A stretch of 44,745 bases of DNA, taken from positions 1 through 44,745 of the forward strand of contig JAKFUT010000098.1 in assembly GCA_021732565.1 (NCBI GenBank), given 5' to 3'. Below the pieces are notes generated by a model, which saw nothing but the letters and a program-made list of their open reading frames with translations, was not told the origin of the DNA and did not search any database. This DNA comes from Candidatus Obscuribacterales bacterium (GTDB lineage: Bacteria > Cyanobacteriota > Vampirovibrionia > Obscuribacterales > Obscuribacteraceae). This document shows positions 16,932 through 26,019 of this stretch, piece after piece. A program made the position numbers and the translations under genes. Numbering within the stretch: the first letter of the stretch is position 1; every line of letters starts with the position of its first letter.

Positions 16932-17921
16932 TTATCCCCACTTTTCGAGTCTTTCTTTTATCAATTTGATCGTTGAAGGTGAGTACAAATGAAAGGCCTG
17001 CACTGGCACTTTTCCCGCCACTGCTCGCACTGTAGCTTCGCTCGGTCCATCGCAAATTACTACATCGGCGTGTTTCATCAAATAAGTGATCTCGACTTTG
17101 TCACTCAGCTGAACGCAACGCACGGCCACTTCTTCCCCTCGTAATGCAGCGGCCATATTGGTGGCCATTTTAAGCAATGTCGGGCTCACTGACACAAACG
17201 CGACGATGCTTCCCTGACGCAAGGCCTTGATTGCTCCCAGTTCTTCGCTTCCCGGCTCAATTGTGCAAACTACAAATCGAGTTGGATCAAGTGGAAGAAC
17301 CTGCAACGGAAAGACATGATAGAAACTGGTCACGATCAGCGAACTAGATAATAACTCTAGACGTAATTTCAATTTTTCTGCAGTAATAGGCTCGACGGGT
17401 AAATCAATATGAGGCTGTAATTCCGCCTTGAGAATGGGATGAAAATCTTCGTTGCGATCTACGACCAGTATTCGTTCTACTTTCCGAGCATCAAGAAGTT
17501 TCTCAATGCATGCTTTTACATCGTCGCGTGACATACCGGACTCAGAAGCTCGAGCGAGGAATTGCCTGAAAAGTTGTTCCAGTGACGATTCTTTTACGGT
17601 GTCGTCTGCGGCTCGCCCGGATACTCTGACCCCGCTGCCCTGGCGAATGTCTAGTAACCCTGCATCGGCAAGATGATTATACGCCGATGTAACAGTGCTG
17701 TGGTGGATGCCAAGCCTCTGAGCGAGCGCCCTGATGCTTGGCAGTTTGTCTTTAGCCTTGAGAACGCCTGAGGCTATCTGCAGGCCAATCTGCTCGATTA
17801 ATTGCTCCCGCACCGGCACAGAGCTTTCTTTAGAGATGCTGATCTTGATGGAAGATGAAAGCATTGGTTCACTCGACAAAGGAGATTCAACGCATATTGT
17901 AGCCTCGTCAATGACAGACAC
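16932..17921 (-). CDS. GntR-family transcriptional regulator
   Basis: A 329-residue regulator starting at a GTG with GAGAGG about 7 nt upstream. The winged helix-turn-helix at ~residues 35-105 has the GntR hallmarks (PVREQLIEQIGLQIASG, KLPSIRALAQRLGIHHSTV, then LLDIRQGSGVRV). After ~120 residues the effector part has alternating beta-alpha units (RILVVDRNEDFH, FVVCTIEPGS, DVVICDGPSEAT). It reads more like a receiver or periplasmic-binding-like domain than the aminotransferase fold of MocR or the FadR/HutC folds. It is followed by a lipoprotein gene. A TCAAG-N12-CTTGA inverted repeat lies just before its start and could be an autoregulatory operator. Confidence 0.88.
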   Translation of the reverse strand: MSVIDEATICVESPLSSEPMLSSSIKISISKESSVPVREQLIEQIGLQIASGVLKAKDKLPSIRALAQRLGIHHSTVTSAYNHLADAGLLDIRQGSGVRVSGRAADDTVKESSLEQLFRQFLARASESGMSRDDVKACIEKLLDARKVERILVVDRNEDFHPILKAELQPHIDLPVEPITAEKLKLRLELLSSSLIVTSFYHVFPLQVLPLDPTRFVVCTIEPGSEELGAIKALRQGSIVAFVSVSPTLLKMATNMAAALRGEEVAVRCVQLSDKVEITYLMKHADVVICDGPSEATVRAVAGKVPVQAFHLYSPSTIKLIKERLEKWG

Positions 17922-17995
17922 GGCAACCTCTCAAGGCGGGGAGTATGCTTGACATTCAAAAAGCGCTTATATGCCCTTCATGTTTCTGAGGCTCC

Positions 17996-18028
17996 TTCGC
18001 CTCATCTGCGCTAGCCACTCGTTTCGCG
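17996..18028. repeat. Dispersed 33-bp repeat, copy 1
   Basis: It contains the 18-mer CTAGCCACTCGTTTCGCG (18011-18028), identical to 32573-32590, and the 15 bases before it also match at 11 positions. Here it is intergenic; the other copy is inside a coding sequence. Confidence 0.6.
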
Positions 18029-18493
18029 ACGCCGCTTGACTCGATTCCACTTAGAATGTCGACCGCTGCTTGCGTGACGGTCTTTCCAGTGATCTTTTCG
18101 GTCGGGCGAAACAGTGGCAATGCTAGAGGTCTAGCGAGGATACTTGCGAACGCGCGGCTTACGGTGCCGCTCTGGCAGCCTATGTGCCCTGATGGCGGGA
18201 GGCGCAATGGTTCTAAGAAGAGTCGGTCTCGATGATGAGTCGATGTAACACTGGCGTTAAGTGGCGTTGTTGGCCGCTATGCTATTGATTTCAGAATGGC
18301 CGGAATAAATCGGGCCCAGTGGACTAACTCAGGCACTGTCACTATGTGGAGATATTGCATGCGGGCAAGCACTACATGAGCCGGCCGACGGAAGAAGACT
18401 GCCGGGGGCAAGACTCAACGTGGAAGAGCCTGATGTTACTAGCAACGCTCACCGCGTAGTCTAGCGACAGTCGGTACGAGAGCATGTTTGGCG

Positions 18494-18499
18494 TATAAT
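18494..18499 (+). promoter_or_regulatory. Candidate -10 box of the kinase-TPR/HK3 operon
   Basis: A perfect TATAAT overlaps the ATG at 18498. If it is a -10 element, that ATG cannot be the start and the ATG at 18531 is. No good -35 is visible at 16-18 bp. Confidence 0.4.
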
Positions 18500-18530
18500 G
18501 AAGCATTATCCGCAGCTCCCGGAATACGGC

Positions 18531-21398
18531 ATGTCTGTGACGCCTCTCACAGTTGGAAGTAATTTTCAAAATCGGTACCGCATCATTGCTTCGATCGGCA
18601 GCGGTGGCATGGCGGAGGTATTTCATGGCTTCGACGAAGCGCTAAAGCGCGACGTCGCAATCAAGGTTCTCCACCAAAATCTCCTCTCTGAGGACGACCT
18701 GGCTCGTTTTGTTCGCGAGTGCAAGATTTTTGCCTTGTTAACTCATCCAAACTTTGTGCGCATATACAACTATGGTATAAGCGCGCACCAGGCACCGTTT
18801 ATCGTTATGGAATATGTTGAAGGGTGCAGTCTACGTCGATGGTTATCAGAGCATGAAAAAATGGATTGCGCCGAGACTCTTAAAATGGGCTTTGCACTTT
18901 GTGATGCCCTTTCTTATGCTCACGACAAGGGCGTTGTTCATCGTGATTTAAATCCCAATAACATACTGCTGGAAGGCGGAGATCCTCTCAAACCGAAGAT
19001 TATCGACTTCGGTTTGTCGATATTGAAACACCCGGACAGAGCGTCTACCTATGTTACCCGGGCTGGCACCTTGATGGGCACGCCTAATTATCTCAGCCCT
19101 GAACAATGTGCCGGAGAGCCGGCGGACCAGCGCACCGATGTTTATGCATTGGGCTGCACTTTGTACGAGTGTATATCAGGTCAAAAAGCATTCGATGCAG
19201 AGTCGGTAGTGGCGGTAATCTACAAGCATCTCAATGAATCCCCTTGCCTTCTCTCCACACACACGCCTGTACTCGAAGGCGTTGACCAGCTGCTGCAACA
19301 TGCACTGGCAAAGGAACTCGCCCGGCGATATCACACCATGACAGAAGTGGCAGAAGACATCCAGTTGATTCTACGCGGTCAGGGAGACGAAGTTACACTC
19401 GATGAACTGAGCACCAAAGAAGACACTACCGTCGACAGATCCGGCTCTCGCCTCAAGCGCGCCATCATTTTCTGTTTACTGCTGCCGTCGTTGTGGTTAT
19501 GTATCAGCGATCCCGGCATTGCATCTCTGCCACTGCGTGCGGCAGTGTACCTCCCGCCGACAATACGCGCGGAATTTCTTAGCAACGCAGCCGATCTTTA
19601 TGAGTATCTGGCAAAACCAAGAGCCAGGGAAGAAGCTTATCAGGTTTTCTTTTCGTCGACGGAGACGCTGGATAAGGCTCCGCTGGCGGTGGGGCTCAAG
19701 AGCTTGAGAAACTACGCAAAAATACTACGATTCAGCGATCAAGGCGGGCTCACGGAATCGTCTTCTCACTCAGCGTTTTTGTCACGTTACTTGCACTATC
19801 TTGCAGTGACCCTGACAAGTTATCAAAACGAGTACGTAACTGCAAAACCACGTCCAGCAGAATTAGCTCCAGCTGAACTGGGTGAACACCTGGGGACCAT
19901 CGCAAACCTAACCGGTCTTATGGGGCAGTTTCCGTTCGCCGAGTCTGACCTGACTCGAATGCAACAGACGACTGCAAATCAGGAAGACATGTTGCAACCG
20001 TGTGCAATTCTTGCAACCCTCATACGAGAGGGCAATCTGCTTCACGGGAATAGACGCATGGCCGCATCTGATCTGTGTTTGCTCGGTGATGTTTGTACGA
20101 AGTTAAAGAAGCCGACACTCTCTTTCGGGTTCGACAACCACGCTCTTTTGCGCTGTTCACTTAACGACTCAGACTTGAGACCAACGCTATTGCGAAGGTT
20201 ATGGACTACTGAAAGCGAACTGGCAATAGGCAATCAAATGGCGATTCACCTTCTCTCGATTGGCAAGGATATAGCCGCTTCAAAACTCTTTCACGGTGCC
20301 GAGCAGAAGAACTTTCTGATTACCTACGGAGAACTCCTTTGTTTTGTCGGCGACTATGAGCAGGCTGCGCTGATTCTTAGTTCGGTGCTGAAAGAGCCGG
20401 ATTTATACGAATATGCAGATGCTGATTATTTGTGGTTGCTGCGGGCCGAAATACTCGCGGGCAATTCCGGGCCCGCAAGTCATCAATTAACAAAGTTCGT
20501 AGAACCCTGGAAAAGGGCTGCTCCAATCTCGAAAACAGCGCTACTTTCCAACGCCCTGATTGAAGAAGTGAGTATGAGTCCGCAAACAGCCGAGCGCAGA
20601 ATTAGACAACTAAATCTGGTGTTAACTGATAATCTGAAGTTGGAACTCAAACCGCTAAAGACAGGCTTGCAATTGAACCTACTGCAAAATAACGTAACAG
20701 TAGACTGCGAGACGATCAAAAATAGCCGTGCCTGCGCTGCTGCACTGGCAATGCCGGTAAAGCAGATCCAAAACATTGAAATGGCTGCATCATCAAAACT
20801 GGCCGACCTCTTCCTCGTTGCTGAGACCGCGCCCCCAAACACCGCAAAACAACTTCTGCTGGAAGAGGAAATCTTATTGACTTTGATCGAAATGAAACAT
20901 GGAGACGTAGCATCGGGGCAAAGGAAGATAATGAAATGGATTGGACAGGCAAAGGCCTGTTATACTCCACAGCTTTTCAATTTCCATGCCACCTTGCTTG
21001 CTCGATCTCTGATCGCTTGCCGATTTTACAATCAATGCGAAGCTTTTTGCCAACGCCTTCTACATGAACGAGAAGGTCCCCGAGAAGAATTGAGACTCCG
21101 CCTGGCACTGTGCAAATTTCAATCAGGCAAATATGCAGAAGCCCGCTCTTTATGCAATCTGATTGATGAATCAATGCTACCTTTAGATGAATGCACCAGG
21201 CTAGACAATTATTTCTTGCTAACCAGGCTAACGACGCCCGGTACTCGTAAGGCAAAACGTTATGCCCAGATCGCTGCGGCACTGTATGCCTTGCGATTCG
21301 GCCAGGATGCTTCTAGCGCGAATTACCTGTTGCAATTGAAGAATTCGGAAACATCATCGCCTCAGCGCAAATTTCAAAATCGGGGTAACCATATTTGA
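18531..21398 (+). CDS. Receptor Ser/Thr kinase with large TPR-like outer domain
   Basis: Numbered from the ATG at 18531 (955 residues). An in-frame ATG at 18498 exists but is overlapped by a TATAAT box. Kinase domain: Gly loop IGSGGMAEV (22-30), Lys45 in AIKVL, HRD at 137-139 followed by LNPNN, and DFG at 159-161. The usual Lys two residues after the catalytic Asp (HRDLK) is Asn. A transmembrane helix lies at ~310-326. About 620 outer residues follow, built of helical pairs with TPR-like spacing (for example LITYGELLCFVGDYEQAALIL, KFQSGKYAEARSLCNL), each quoted only in part. The stop overlaps the TTG of the histidine kinase gene as TTGA, so the two are translationally coupled. Probably an envelope sensor joining Ser/Thr and His phosphorylation; this is inference. 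Confidence 0.92.
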   Translation: MSVTPLTVGSNFQNRYRIIASIGSGGMAEVFHGFDEALKRDVAIKVLHQNLLSEDDLARFVRECKIFALLTHPNFVRIYNYGISAHQAPFIVMEYVEGCSLRRWLSEHEKMDCAETLKMGFALCDALSYAHDKGVVHRDLNPNNILLEGGDPLKPKIIDFGLSILKHPDRASTYVTRAGTLMGTPNYLSPEQCAGEPADQRTDVYALGCTLYECISGQKAFDAESVVAVIYKHLNESPCLLSTHTPVLEGVDQLLQHALAKELARRYHTMTEVAEDIQLILRGQGDEVTLDELSTKEDTTVDRSGSRLKRAIIFCLLLPSLWLCISDPGIASLPLRAAVYLPPTIRAEFLSNAADLYEYLAKPRAREEAYQVFFSSTETLDKAPLAVGLKSLRNYAKILRFSDQGGLTESSSHSAFLSRYLHYLAVTLTSYQNEYVTAKPRPAELAPAELGEHLGTIANLTGLMGQFPFAESDLTRMQQTTANQEDMLQPCAILATLIREGNLLHGNRRMAASDLCLLGDVCTKLKKPTLSFGFDNHALLRCSLNDSDLRPTLLRRLWTTESELAIGNQMAIHLLSIGKDIAASKLFHGAEQKNFLITYGELLCFVGDYEQAALILSSVLKEPDLYEYADADYLWLLRAEILAGNSGPASHQLTKFVEPWKRAAPISKTALLSNALIEEVSMSPQTAERRIRQLNLVLTDNLKLELKPLKTGLQLNLLQNNVTVDCETIKNSRACAAALAMPVKQIQNIEMAASSKLADLFLVAETAPPNTAKQLLLEEEILLTLIEMKHGDVASGQRKIMKWIGQAKACYTPQLFNFHATLLARSLIACRFYNQCEAFCQRLLHEREGPREELRLRLALCKFQSGKYAEARSLCNLIDESMLPLDECTRLDNYFLLTRLTTPGTRKAKRYAQIAAALYALRFGQDASSANYLLQLKNSETSSPQRKFQNRGNHI

Positions 21399-23629
21399 AG
21401 GGCAACGTCCCATTCTCTGTGCTTATTCTCGTGCCTCTGCTGACCGGGCTCATTGCAGCGTGGCAGCTATGGAACTTAGAATCCAACTGGTGGACAAAGG
21501 TAAAAGCGACAGAAATCCTCACCGATATGGCAACAGAAAGTAAGCAAGGAGAAATCTGCTTAGATGCATATCTTACGACTGTCTATCCCCGCTTTCTTTT
21601 AGCTTATCTTGAGAATGCCAAGGCGCTACGGCAGAAGATGAATGACCTTCGGCATTCACCAACATCGAGTGTCAGGGAAGGAACGTTGTTGTGGCTTATG
21701 GAGAATGCTCAGCTTATCGACGCCGAGATGGTCAAAGACTCAAAACGTGGTGAATTATCTTCCGACCGCATACAAGACTGGCAAATAACGAGGACACATT
21801 ATCAAACAGCGTACGATGGGCAAGTTGAGACATATAAGTCTGAGATCAAACTAGAGCTAAATCCAGATCGGGCAAGGAGTCTGGTTTTAGTTCTGGTTAC
21901 CAGTTTGTTCTGTTCAAGTGCGTTAGCGTTAGTTCTTCGGAACAACCGCCACAAACCGCTCAGAGATCTCTTGAACGAGTGCTCGCTATTCTTGGGCGCC
22001 CATGATTTGAGAGTACCAAGAATAGCGCATGCTGGCCCGGAAGCGAATTTGAGAGCGAGTTTCAAGGTTTTGAGCGACGCGCTGCAAAGTGTACTCAAAC
22101 ATGAAAAAGCGATGGTTGACAATGCGGTGGACATGGTGTGCTGGTTAGACCCATTCGGAAAATTCAAGAAGGTGAGTCCGTCTTGTCAGAAACTGACGGG
22201 ATACACAGACGAGGAACTGAGAGACAATCGGTTAGCCGATTATCTGGCACACGACGATGCCACGACATCGACCGACGCATTGCACATGGCCAGTCAGAGT
22301 TCGGACTTGCGTGTATTCGAAAACTGGTTCCGGACAAAAAGCGGGAACACAATTTGTTTGCGATGGTCGGCCCACTGGTCGCTTTCAGAAAATGCGCTGT
22401 TCTGCATTGCTCATGATGTCACAGAGAACAAGCTGGCGGAGAAGTTGCTCAAAGAAAAGGAAGCAGAGCTGCGACTTTTATTTGAATCGTTACCTGCTGG
22501 GGTCGTGGTAGTAGATGAACAGATGAACATTGAACTCACCAATAGTTCAATCGGCGAAATGTTGCACCATGGAGATGGCGAACTGATTGGAAAGAACCTT
22601 AGTCTCATTTTGCCTGACTTAAATTTTCACCGCTCTGAGAAAGACGAAAATCGCTCATCAGCACGAAGCAATTCCCTTGCATCAACCGACCTTCAATCGA
22701 CTTCCACAACCGCCGTTCCGCCAGACATCCAGAAGTGCGACGCGCTTCCGCATGAACCGCATCGCGAGCCAACGGCCGGGGACAAGACTGGTACAGCTGA
22801 GGCGGATCAAGTTGTATCATTGATAGATGAGGTTGCTTGCACATCGACCAGCGAGCGTATTCCCGTACAGGTTGCTATTTCTAAATTCGCAACCCGGCCC
22901 AAGTGGTTGCTAGTTGTTTCCGACATGCGTTCCAGAGTTGCTATTGAAACTATGAAACGCGAATTTGTGGCCATGGTCGGGCACGATTTGCGCACACCAC
23001 TCACGTCAATTAAGACCTTTTTCGATTTGCTCCTGGTTGATGGTTTCCACCCGGAAACCTCGCAGATAGTACGCATGGTTGCTGATTTGGAACGCTTGAT
23101 GAGACTAATAAACGATCTGCTCGATGTTGAGAAAATGGGTGCCGGTAAGTTCGAAGTTGCCCCAGTCGAGTTGCAAATTACCAATCTCATTGAAGCCGCG
23201 TGCAATGCTGTCGAACACATCGCAAGCGTTCGCAAAATCTCGATAAACAAAGAGACAAGCGATATCCGGTGTCTGGCAGATGGTGCACGAACAATTCAGG
23301 TACTGGTAAATCTGTTGTCCAACGCCCTCAAGTTCTCACCAAAGGGATCCCTCATCATTGTTGGAATTAAAGATCTCAATGCCACGCACGTAGCAGTGTA
23401 CGTAAAAGATCAGGGAAGAGGGGTTCCGGTCACCGAAGTAGAGCGAATATTCGAGAAGTTCAGCCAGGTATTCAGTGATGATGACATAGAGAACGGGGGC
23501 AGCGGGCTGGGGTTGCATATTTGCAAAACGATTGTGGTGCAGCAGGGCGGCGAAATTTGGGTGGAACCCAACCCTGAGGGCGGAAGCACTTTCTATTTTT
23601 CCTTGCGCAAGGCTGAGACAACGCAATAG
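21395..23629 (+). CDS. PAS-domain sensor histidine kinase HK3
   Basis: A 744-residue kinase beginning at a TTG that overlaps the upstream stop. Transmembrane helices at ~7-24 and ~161-180 enclose a ~135-residue helical domain like those of HK1 and HK2. A first PAS domain (~238-345) contains VDNAVDMVCWLDPFGKFKKV. A second PAS (~355-410) is interrupted by a ~75-residue Ser/Thr/Pro-rich insert before its last strands (WLLVVSD). The phospho-acceptor is His530 in MVGHDLRTPLTS; N box VLVNLLSNALKF, G1 DQGRGVPV and G2 GSGLGLHICK are present. No response regulator gene is adjacent. The partner is the kinase-TPR receptor encoded just upstream. Confidence 0.95.
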   Translation: MKGNVPFSVLILVPLLTGLIAAWQLWNLESNWWTKVKATEILTDMATESKQGEICLDAYLTTVYPRFLLAYLENAKALRQKMNDLRHSPTSSVREGTLLWLMENAQLIDAEMVKDSKRGELSSDRIQDWQITRTHYQTAYDGQVETYKSEIKLELNPDRARSLVLVLVTSLFCSSALALVLRNNRHKPLRDLLNECSLFLGAHDLRVPRIAHAGPEANLRASFKVLSDALQSVLKHEKAMVDNAVDMVCWLDPFGKFKKVSPSCQKLTGYTDEELRDNRLADYLAHDDATTSTDALHMASQSSDLRVFENWFRTKSGNTICLRWSAHWSLSENALFCIAHDVTENKLAEKLLKEKEAELRLLFESLPAGVVVVDEQMNIELTNSSIGEMLHHGDGELIGKNLSLILPDLNFHRSEKDENRSSARSNSLASTDLQSTSTTAVPPDIQKCDALPHEPHREPTAGDKTGTAEADQVVSLIDEVACTSTSERIPVQVAISKFATRPKWLLVVSDMRSRVAIETMKREFVAMVGHDLRTPLTSIKTFFDLLLVDGFHPETSQIVRMVADLERLMRLINDLLDVEKMGAGKFEVAPVELQITNLIEAACNAVEHIASVRKISINKETSDIRCLADGARTIQVLVNLLSNALKFSPKGSLIIVGIKDLNATHVAVYVKDQGRGVPVTEVERIFEKFSQVFSDDDIENGGSGLGLHICKTIVVQQGGEIWVEPNPEGGSTFYFSLRKAETTQ

Positions 23630-23815
23630 GTTTTCTTATTGAATCCCTACGCCTGTAGCAATAGGTTCTCATTCTGTAGCCGACTATTCATCGGCGGTCA
23701 AAATGTCTGATGGAGACTTTCCACTGGCTCCGGAACCGCCCAGAGCGTTCGAAACACGGCGCACCGCCAATCGCCATTTCACAAATTTGCCGCTTGGAGC
23801 AGAACTTCATTTCGG

Positions 23816-25159
23816 CTATTGGCCGGGTTCTCTCATCGGCGTGAAGCCGGGCAGTAACCCATTGGTCGAAACCAGAAGCTGCTTGATGTAATCACGATCA
23901 CCGTTACCGGCACTCAATAATCGAAAGATTGTAAGCAACTGGGGCGTTGTAACCACGCACAATTTCTTCTTCGCAGCACTTTCGGAGAAGTCGCGGCTCA
24001 GCGGCGCTCGCTGTTCCGGCGGCGCCTTGGAGTTCTGCTGCAAGACAATAATTCCTTTGGGCTCGTAGGTGAACTGGCACCACACCACCGCTTGCTGGTT
24101 AACCACCGCCTCCATGTCTGAGGTGGGTGGCTCCTTTACGCAACCGACAATTCGCAGTACGGCCTCAATCTTGTTTCCAAGTCGCAGGCTCATTTCCAGA
24201 TGGTTGGCTGCGGCCCACTCCACCGTCCATCCCAGGGCGGTGATCACTTCCTTCACACGGGTGGCAAGGGCGTCTCCCTCGTCACACAACAAGTCGCTAC
24301 TGAGAGATCCAGCACCTGCGATGCGGGCATCTAACTCCTGAAGGTCTCTGCGCCCCTTTTCTATTAAGGCAACCAGTCTTTCCCGCTCTTCCATGAGCTT
24401 ACCGAACTCAGGAGGCGCATAAAGTTTGCTCCAGTCGGGATAATTTTTCTTGGAAATCGGCTCAGTAACAGAAGCTAGCACTGCCGGACCGCCTACTGGA
24501 AGCACGCTATCTCTCATGCGTTCCAGGGATTGACTAAACTCATTTTTGGCAGGTTGCGGAACCGGCACCGGCACGGGAGCTGGACCACCGGGAGGTGGTG
24601 GCAGAGGGTGAGTCTTGCCGATGGGGGAACCAGGAGGTTCTGTTTTGGGGGACGCTGGCGGTTCACTTTGATTCATTATTGAATCGAGCGCTGAGTCTCG
24701 ACCACCATAGTTGCCACTTGCTTTCAACGAAAAGGTGTAACGCGACATACCAGCGCTTACAACATCACCGTTGGCAAGCTTTCGGGGCGTACTTATCGGA
24801 CTCCCGTTCAGAAAGGTGCCATTACGACTACCACAATCTTCTATAAAGAATTCGTCTCCCCAAACTCGAATTTGGAAATGGTAACGAGAGAGACTTCGAT
24901 CTCCAGCGATAACAATGTCGCTTGTAATATCCCTTCCCACTTTGCAAACAGGGCTGACTACTGGAAGTGGCTTTCCCGTGACAGTGTCGATTAAGGCGAC
25001 GGGAATGTCTTCTTCCTGGTCTATTTTGGGATTAAGCGTCAGTCCTTCTTCGGCCAGCAACGCCTCCAGATCGAGCCCGGTGACCGTGCAATACGGACAC
25101 GTGGTGGAGGTAAAGTCCTTTCCGCACCGCTTGCATTTGCTGTGGAGAGAGCTGGTCAT
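23816..25159 (-). CDS. Zinc-ribbon/FHA-domain protein
   Basis: A 447-residue protein. Four cysteines (9, 12, 21, 24) form an N-terminal zinc ribbon. An FHA domain spans ~70-147 with the phosphothreonine-binding signatures KVGRD, SLSRYHFQ and GSRNGTFLNG. A Pro-rich linker (~160-205) follows, then a short coiled coil (~262-290: MEERERLVALIEKGRRDL) and a C-terminal alpha/beta region (~305-430) I do not recognise. The FHA domain predicts binding to a protein phosphorylated on Thr, most simply one of the three Ser/Thr kinases in this window or a target. It converges on HK3 with ~185 bp between stops. No membrane segment, so it is likely cytoplasmic. Confidence 0.9.
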   Translation of the reverse strand: MTSSLHSKCKRCGKDFTSTTCPYCTVTGLDLEALLAEEGLTLNPKIDQEEDIPVALIDTVTGKPLPVVSPVCKVGRDITSDIVIAGDRSLSRYHFQIRVWGDEFFIEDCGSRNGTFLNGSPISTPRKLANGDVVSAGMSRYTFSLKASGNYGGRDSALDSIMNQSEPPASPKTEPPGSPIGKTHPLPPPPGGPAPVPVPVPQPAKNEFSQSLERMRDSVLPVGGPAVLASVTEPISKKNYPDWSKLYAPPEFGKLMEERERLVALIEKGRRDLQELDARIAGAGSLSSDLLCDEGDALATRVKEVITALGWTVEWAAANHLEMSLRLGNKIEAVLRIVGCVKEPPTSDMEAVVNQQAVVWCQFTYEPKGIIVLQQNSKAPPEQRAPLSRDFSESAAKKKLCVVTTPQLLTIFRLLSAGNGDRDYIKQLLVSTNGLLPGFTPMREPGQ

Positions 25160-25847
25160 CTGGTCGTTGCCTGTGAACAGTAATCAGAAGAGTCTGGAGG
25201 GAAAGCGCGAGGAGAAGCTGTGCCAGACCTGAAGCGCCTATAGTGGATCGGATTCCCGCAGAGACAAATAATTAAACGTCAAAACAAACCAGAGAACAAG
25301 TGTCGAAAAATTTTTCGCAACGGATAGAACATATTCAGAACCCCGGTCGAAATGCTCCCGGTTAGGCGGATTGGTCAGGGTTCGAAAAAGATACGAAGGA
25401 GGGACATCCCTGCCAGTCCCTCCTTCGTATTTCTGTCTTTGGTCAGCCCGTTTCTGAAGCCAGGCTGTCCACACCCTTTTAGCCGTCCACAATATACATA
25501 CCCGGCGACCCGACGTTCTAACAGGGGAGCCGGACGTTTGCGCCAGCTGTCAAGTTGCAAGAACCAAAGTTGCGACCAACCCGACTCCGTTCCTGACAAG
25601 TCGTCCCGCAGAATATTTTTGACTCTGCTGAATATTTTTTTTGCACTTTACAAAAATCTCAATTTCGTATTGATCGAGAATCTGTTGCTACCAAAAGGGA
25701 AACCGTTTCCTTTCACCAAGCTGTCGAGCCTATTGACCGCCCACTCAATCACGGCAAATGGCTCCGCTTCATCAGAGCAATGGCGCACCTCTTCGGCCAG
25801 GATCGAAAAACAGTAAATGATTTGGATATTGCCTCTCATCTAGACAG
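25160..25847. other. Intergenic region with an orphan hairpin
   Basis: 688 bp with no gene I would defend; frames on both strands have no start signals. It holds a strong hairpin at 25391-25430 and an AT-rich patch near 25610-25650 with a direct near-repeat (CAGAATATTTTT, CTGAATATTTTT). Confidence 0.45.
25391..25430. terminator. Perfect 15-bp hairpin, bidirectional terminator
   Basis: ATACGAAGGAGGGAC (25391-25405) pairs perfectly with GTCCCTCCTTCGTAT (25416-25430), loop 10 nt. T-rich sequence follows on both strands (TTCTGTCTTT on plus, CTTTTTC on minus). No gene ends close on either side, so it may end an unseen small RNA. Confidence 0.7.
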
Positions 25848-26018
25848 TTGATACCAGCGCCCCCACACCGCAAGCGCAAAGGCAAATACGCACGCCAGGT
25901 CCACCGGGGCCGGTACTCACACGGCAGTACATGCCAGTGGTGGATTAGAGAAGAGAATGGGAAGGTCTATGCGATGAGCTATGAATGGGAGAATGTGATT
26001 ATCGATCTCGCGAGTTGA
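25848..26018 (+). CDS. Short basic ORF or gene remnant ahead of the kinase
   Basis: A 56-residue frame from a TTG: basic at first (PHRKRKGKYARQVHRGRY) and then a plausible folded end (CQWWIREENGKVYAMSYEWE). Its TGA lies 1 nt before the kinase GTG at 26020, an arrangement typical of translational coupling. The aromatic-rich second half looks like real protein rather than chance. It may be the surviving 3' end of a larger gene. No function assigned. Confidence 0.35.
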   Translation: MIPAPPHRKRKGKYARQVHRGRYSHGSTCQWWIREENGKVYAMSYEWENVIIDLAS

Positions 26019-26019
26019 T

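Larger units (their letters stand above)
17922..18530. other. 609-bp divergent intergenic region with a dispersed repeat
   Basis: It separates the GntR gene from the kinase-TPR gene. It contains an 83-codon minus frame (17956-18207) without a start signal, a repeat shared with 32558-32590, and a TATAAT box at 18494-18499. No other gene is visible. Confidence 0.5.

Noticed and set aside
17956-18207. 83-codon minus frame upstream of the GntR gene
   Set aside because: It includes the dispersed repeat, has no start signal, and would overlap the promoter region of the GntR gene.
23630-23815. Short direct repeat GCAATAGGTT near 23624 and 23658
   Set aside because: Too short and imperfect to support an attachment site or regulatory role.
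25352-25816. 154-codon plus frame
   Set aside because: It runs straight through a perfect 15-bp terminator hairpin and has no start signal.
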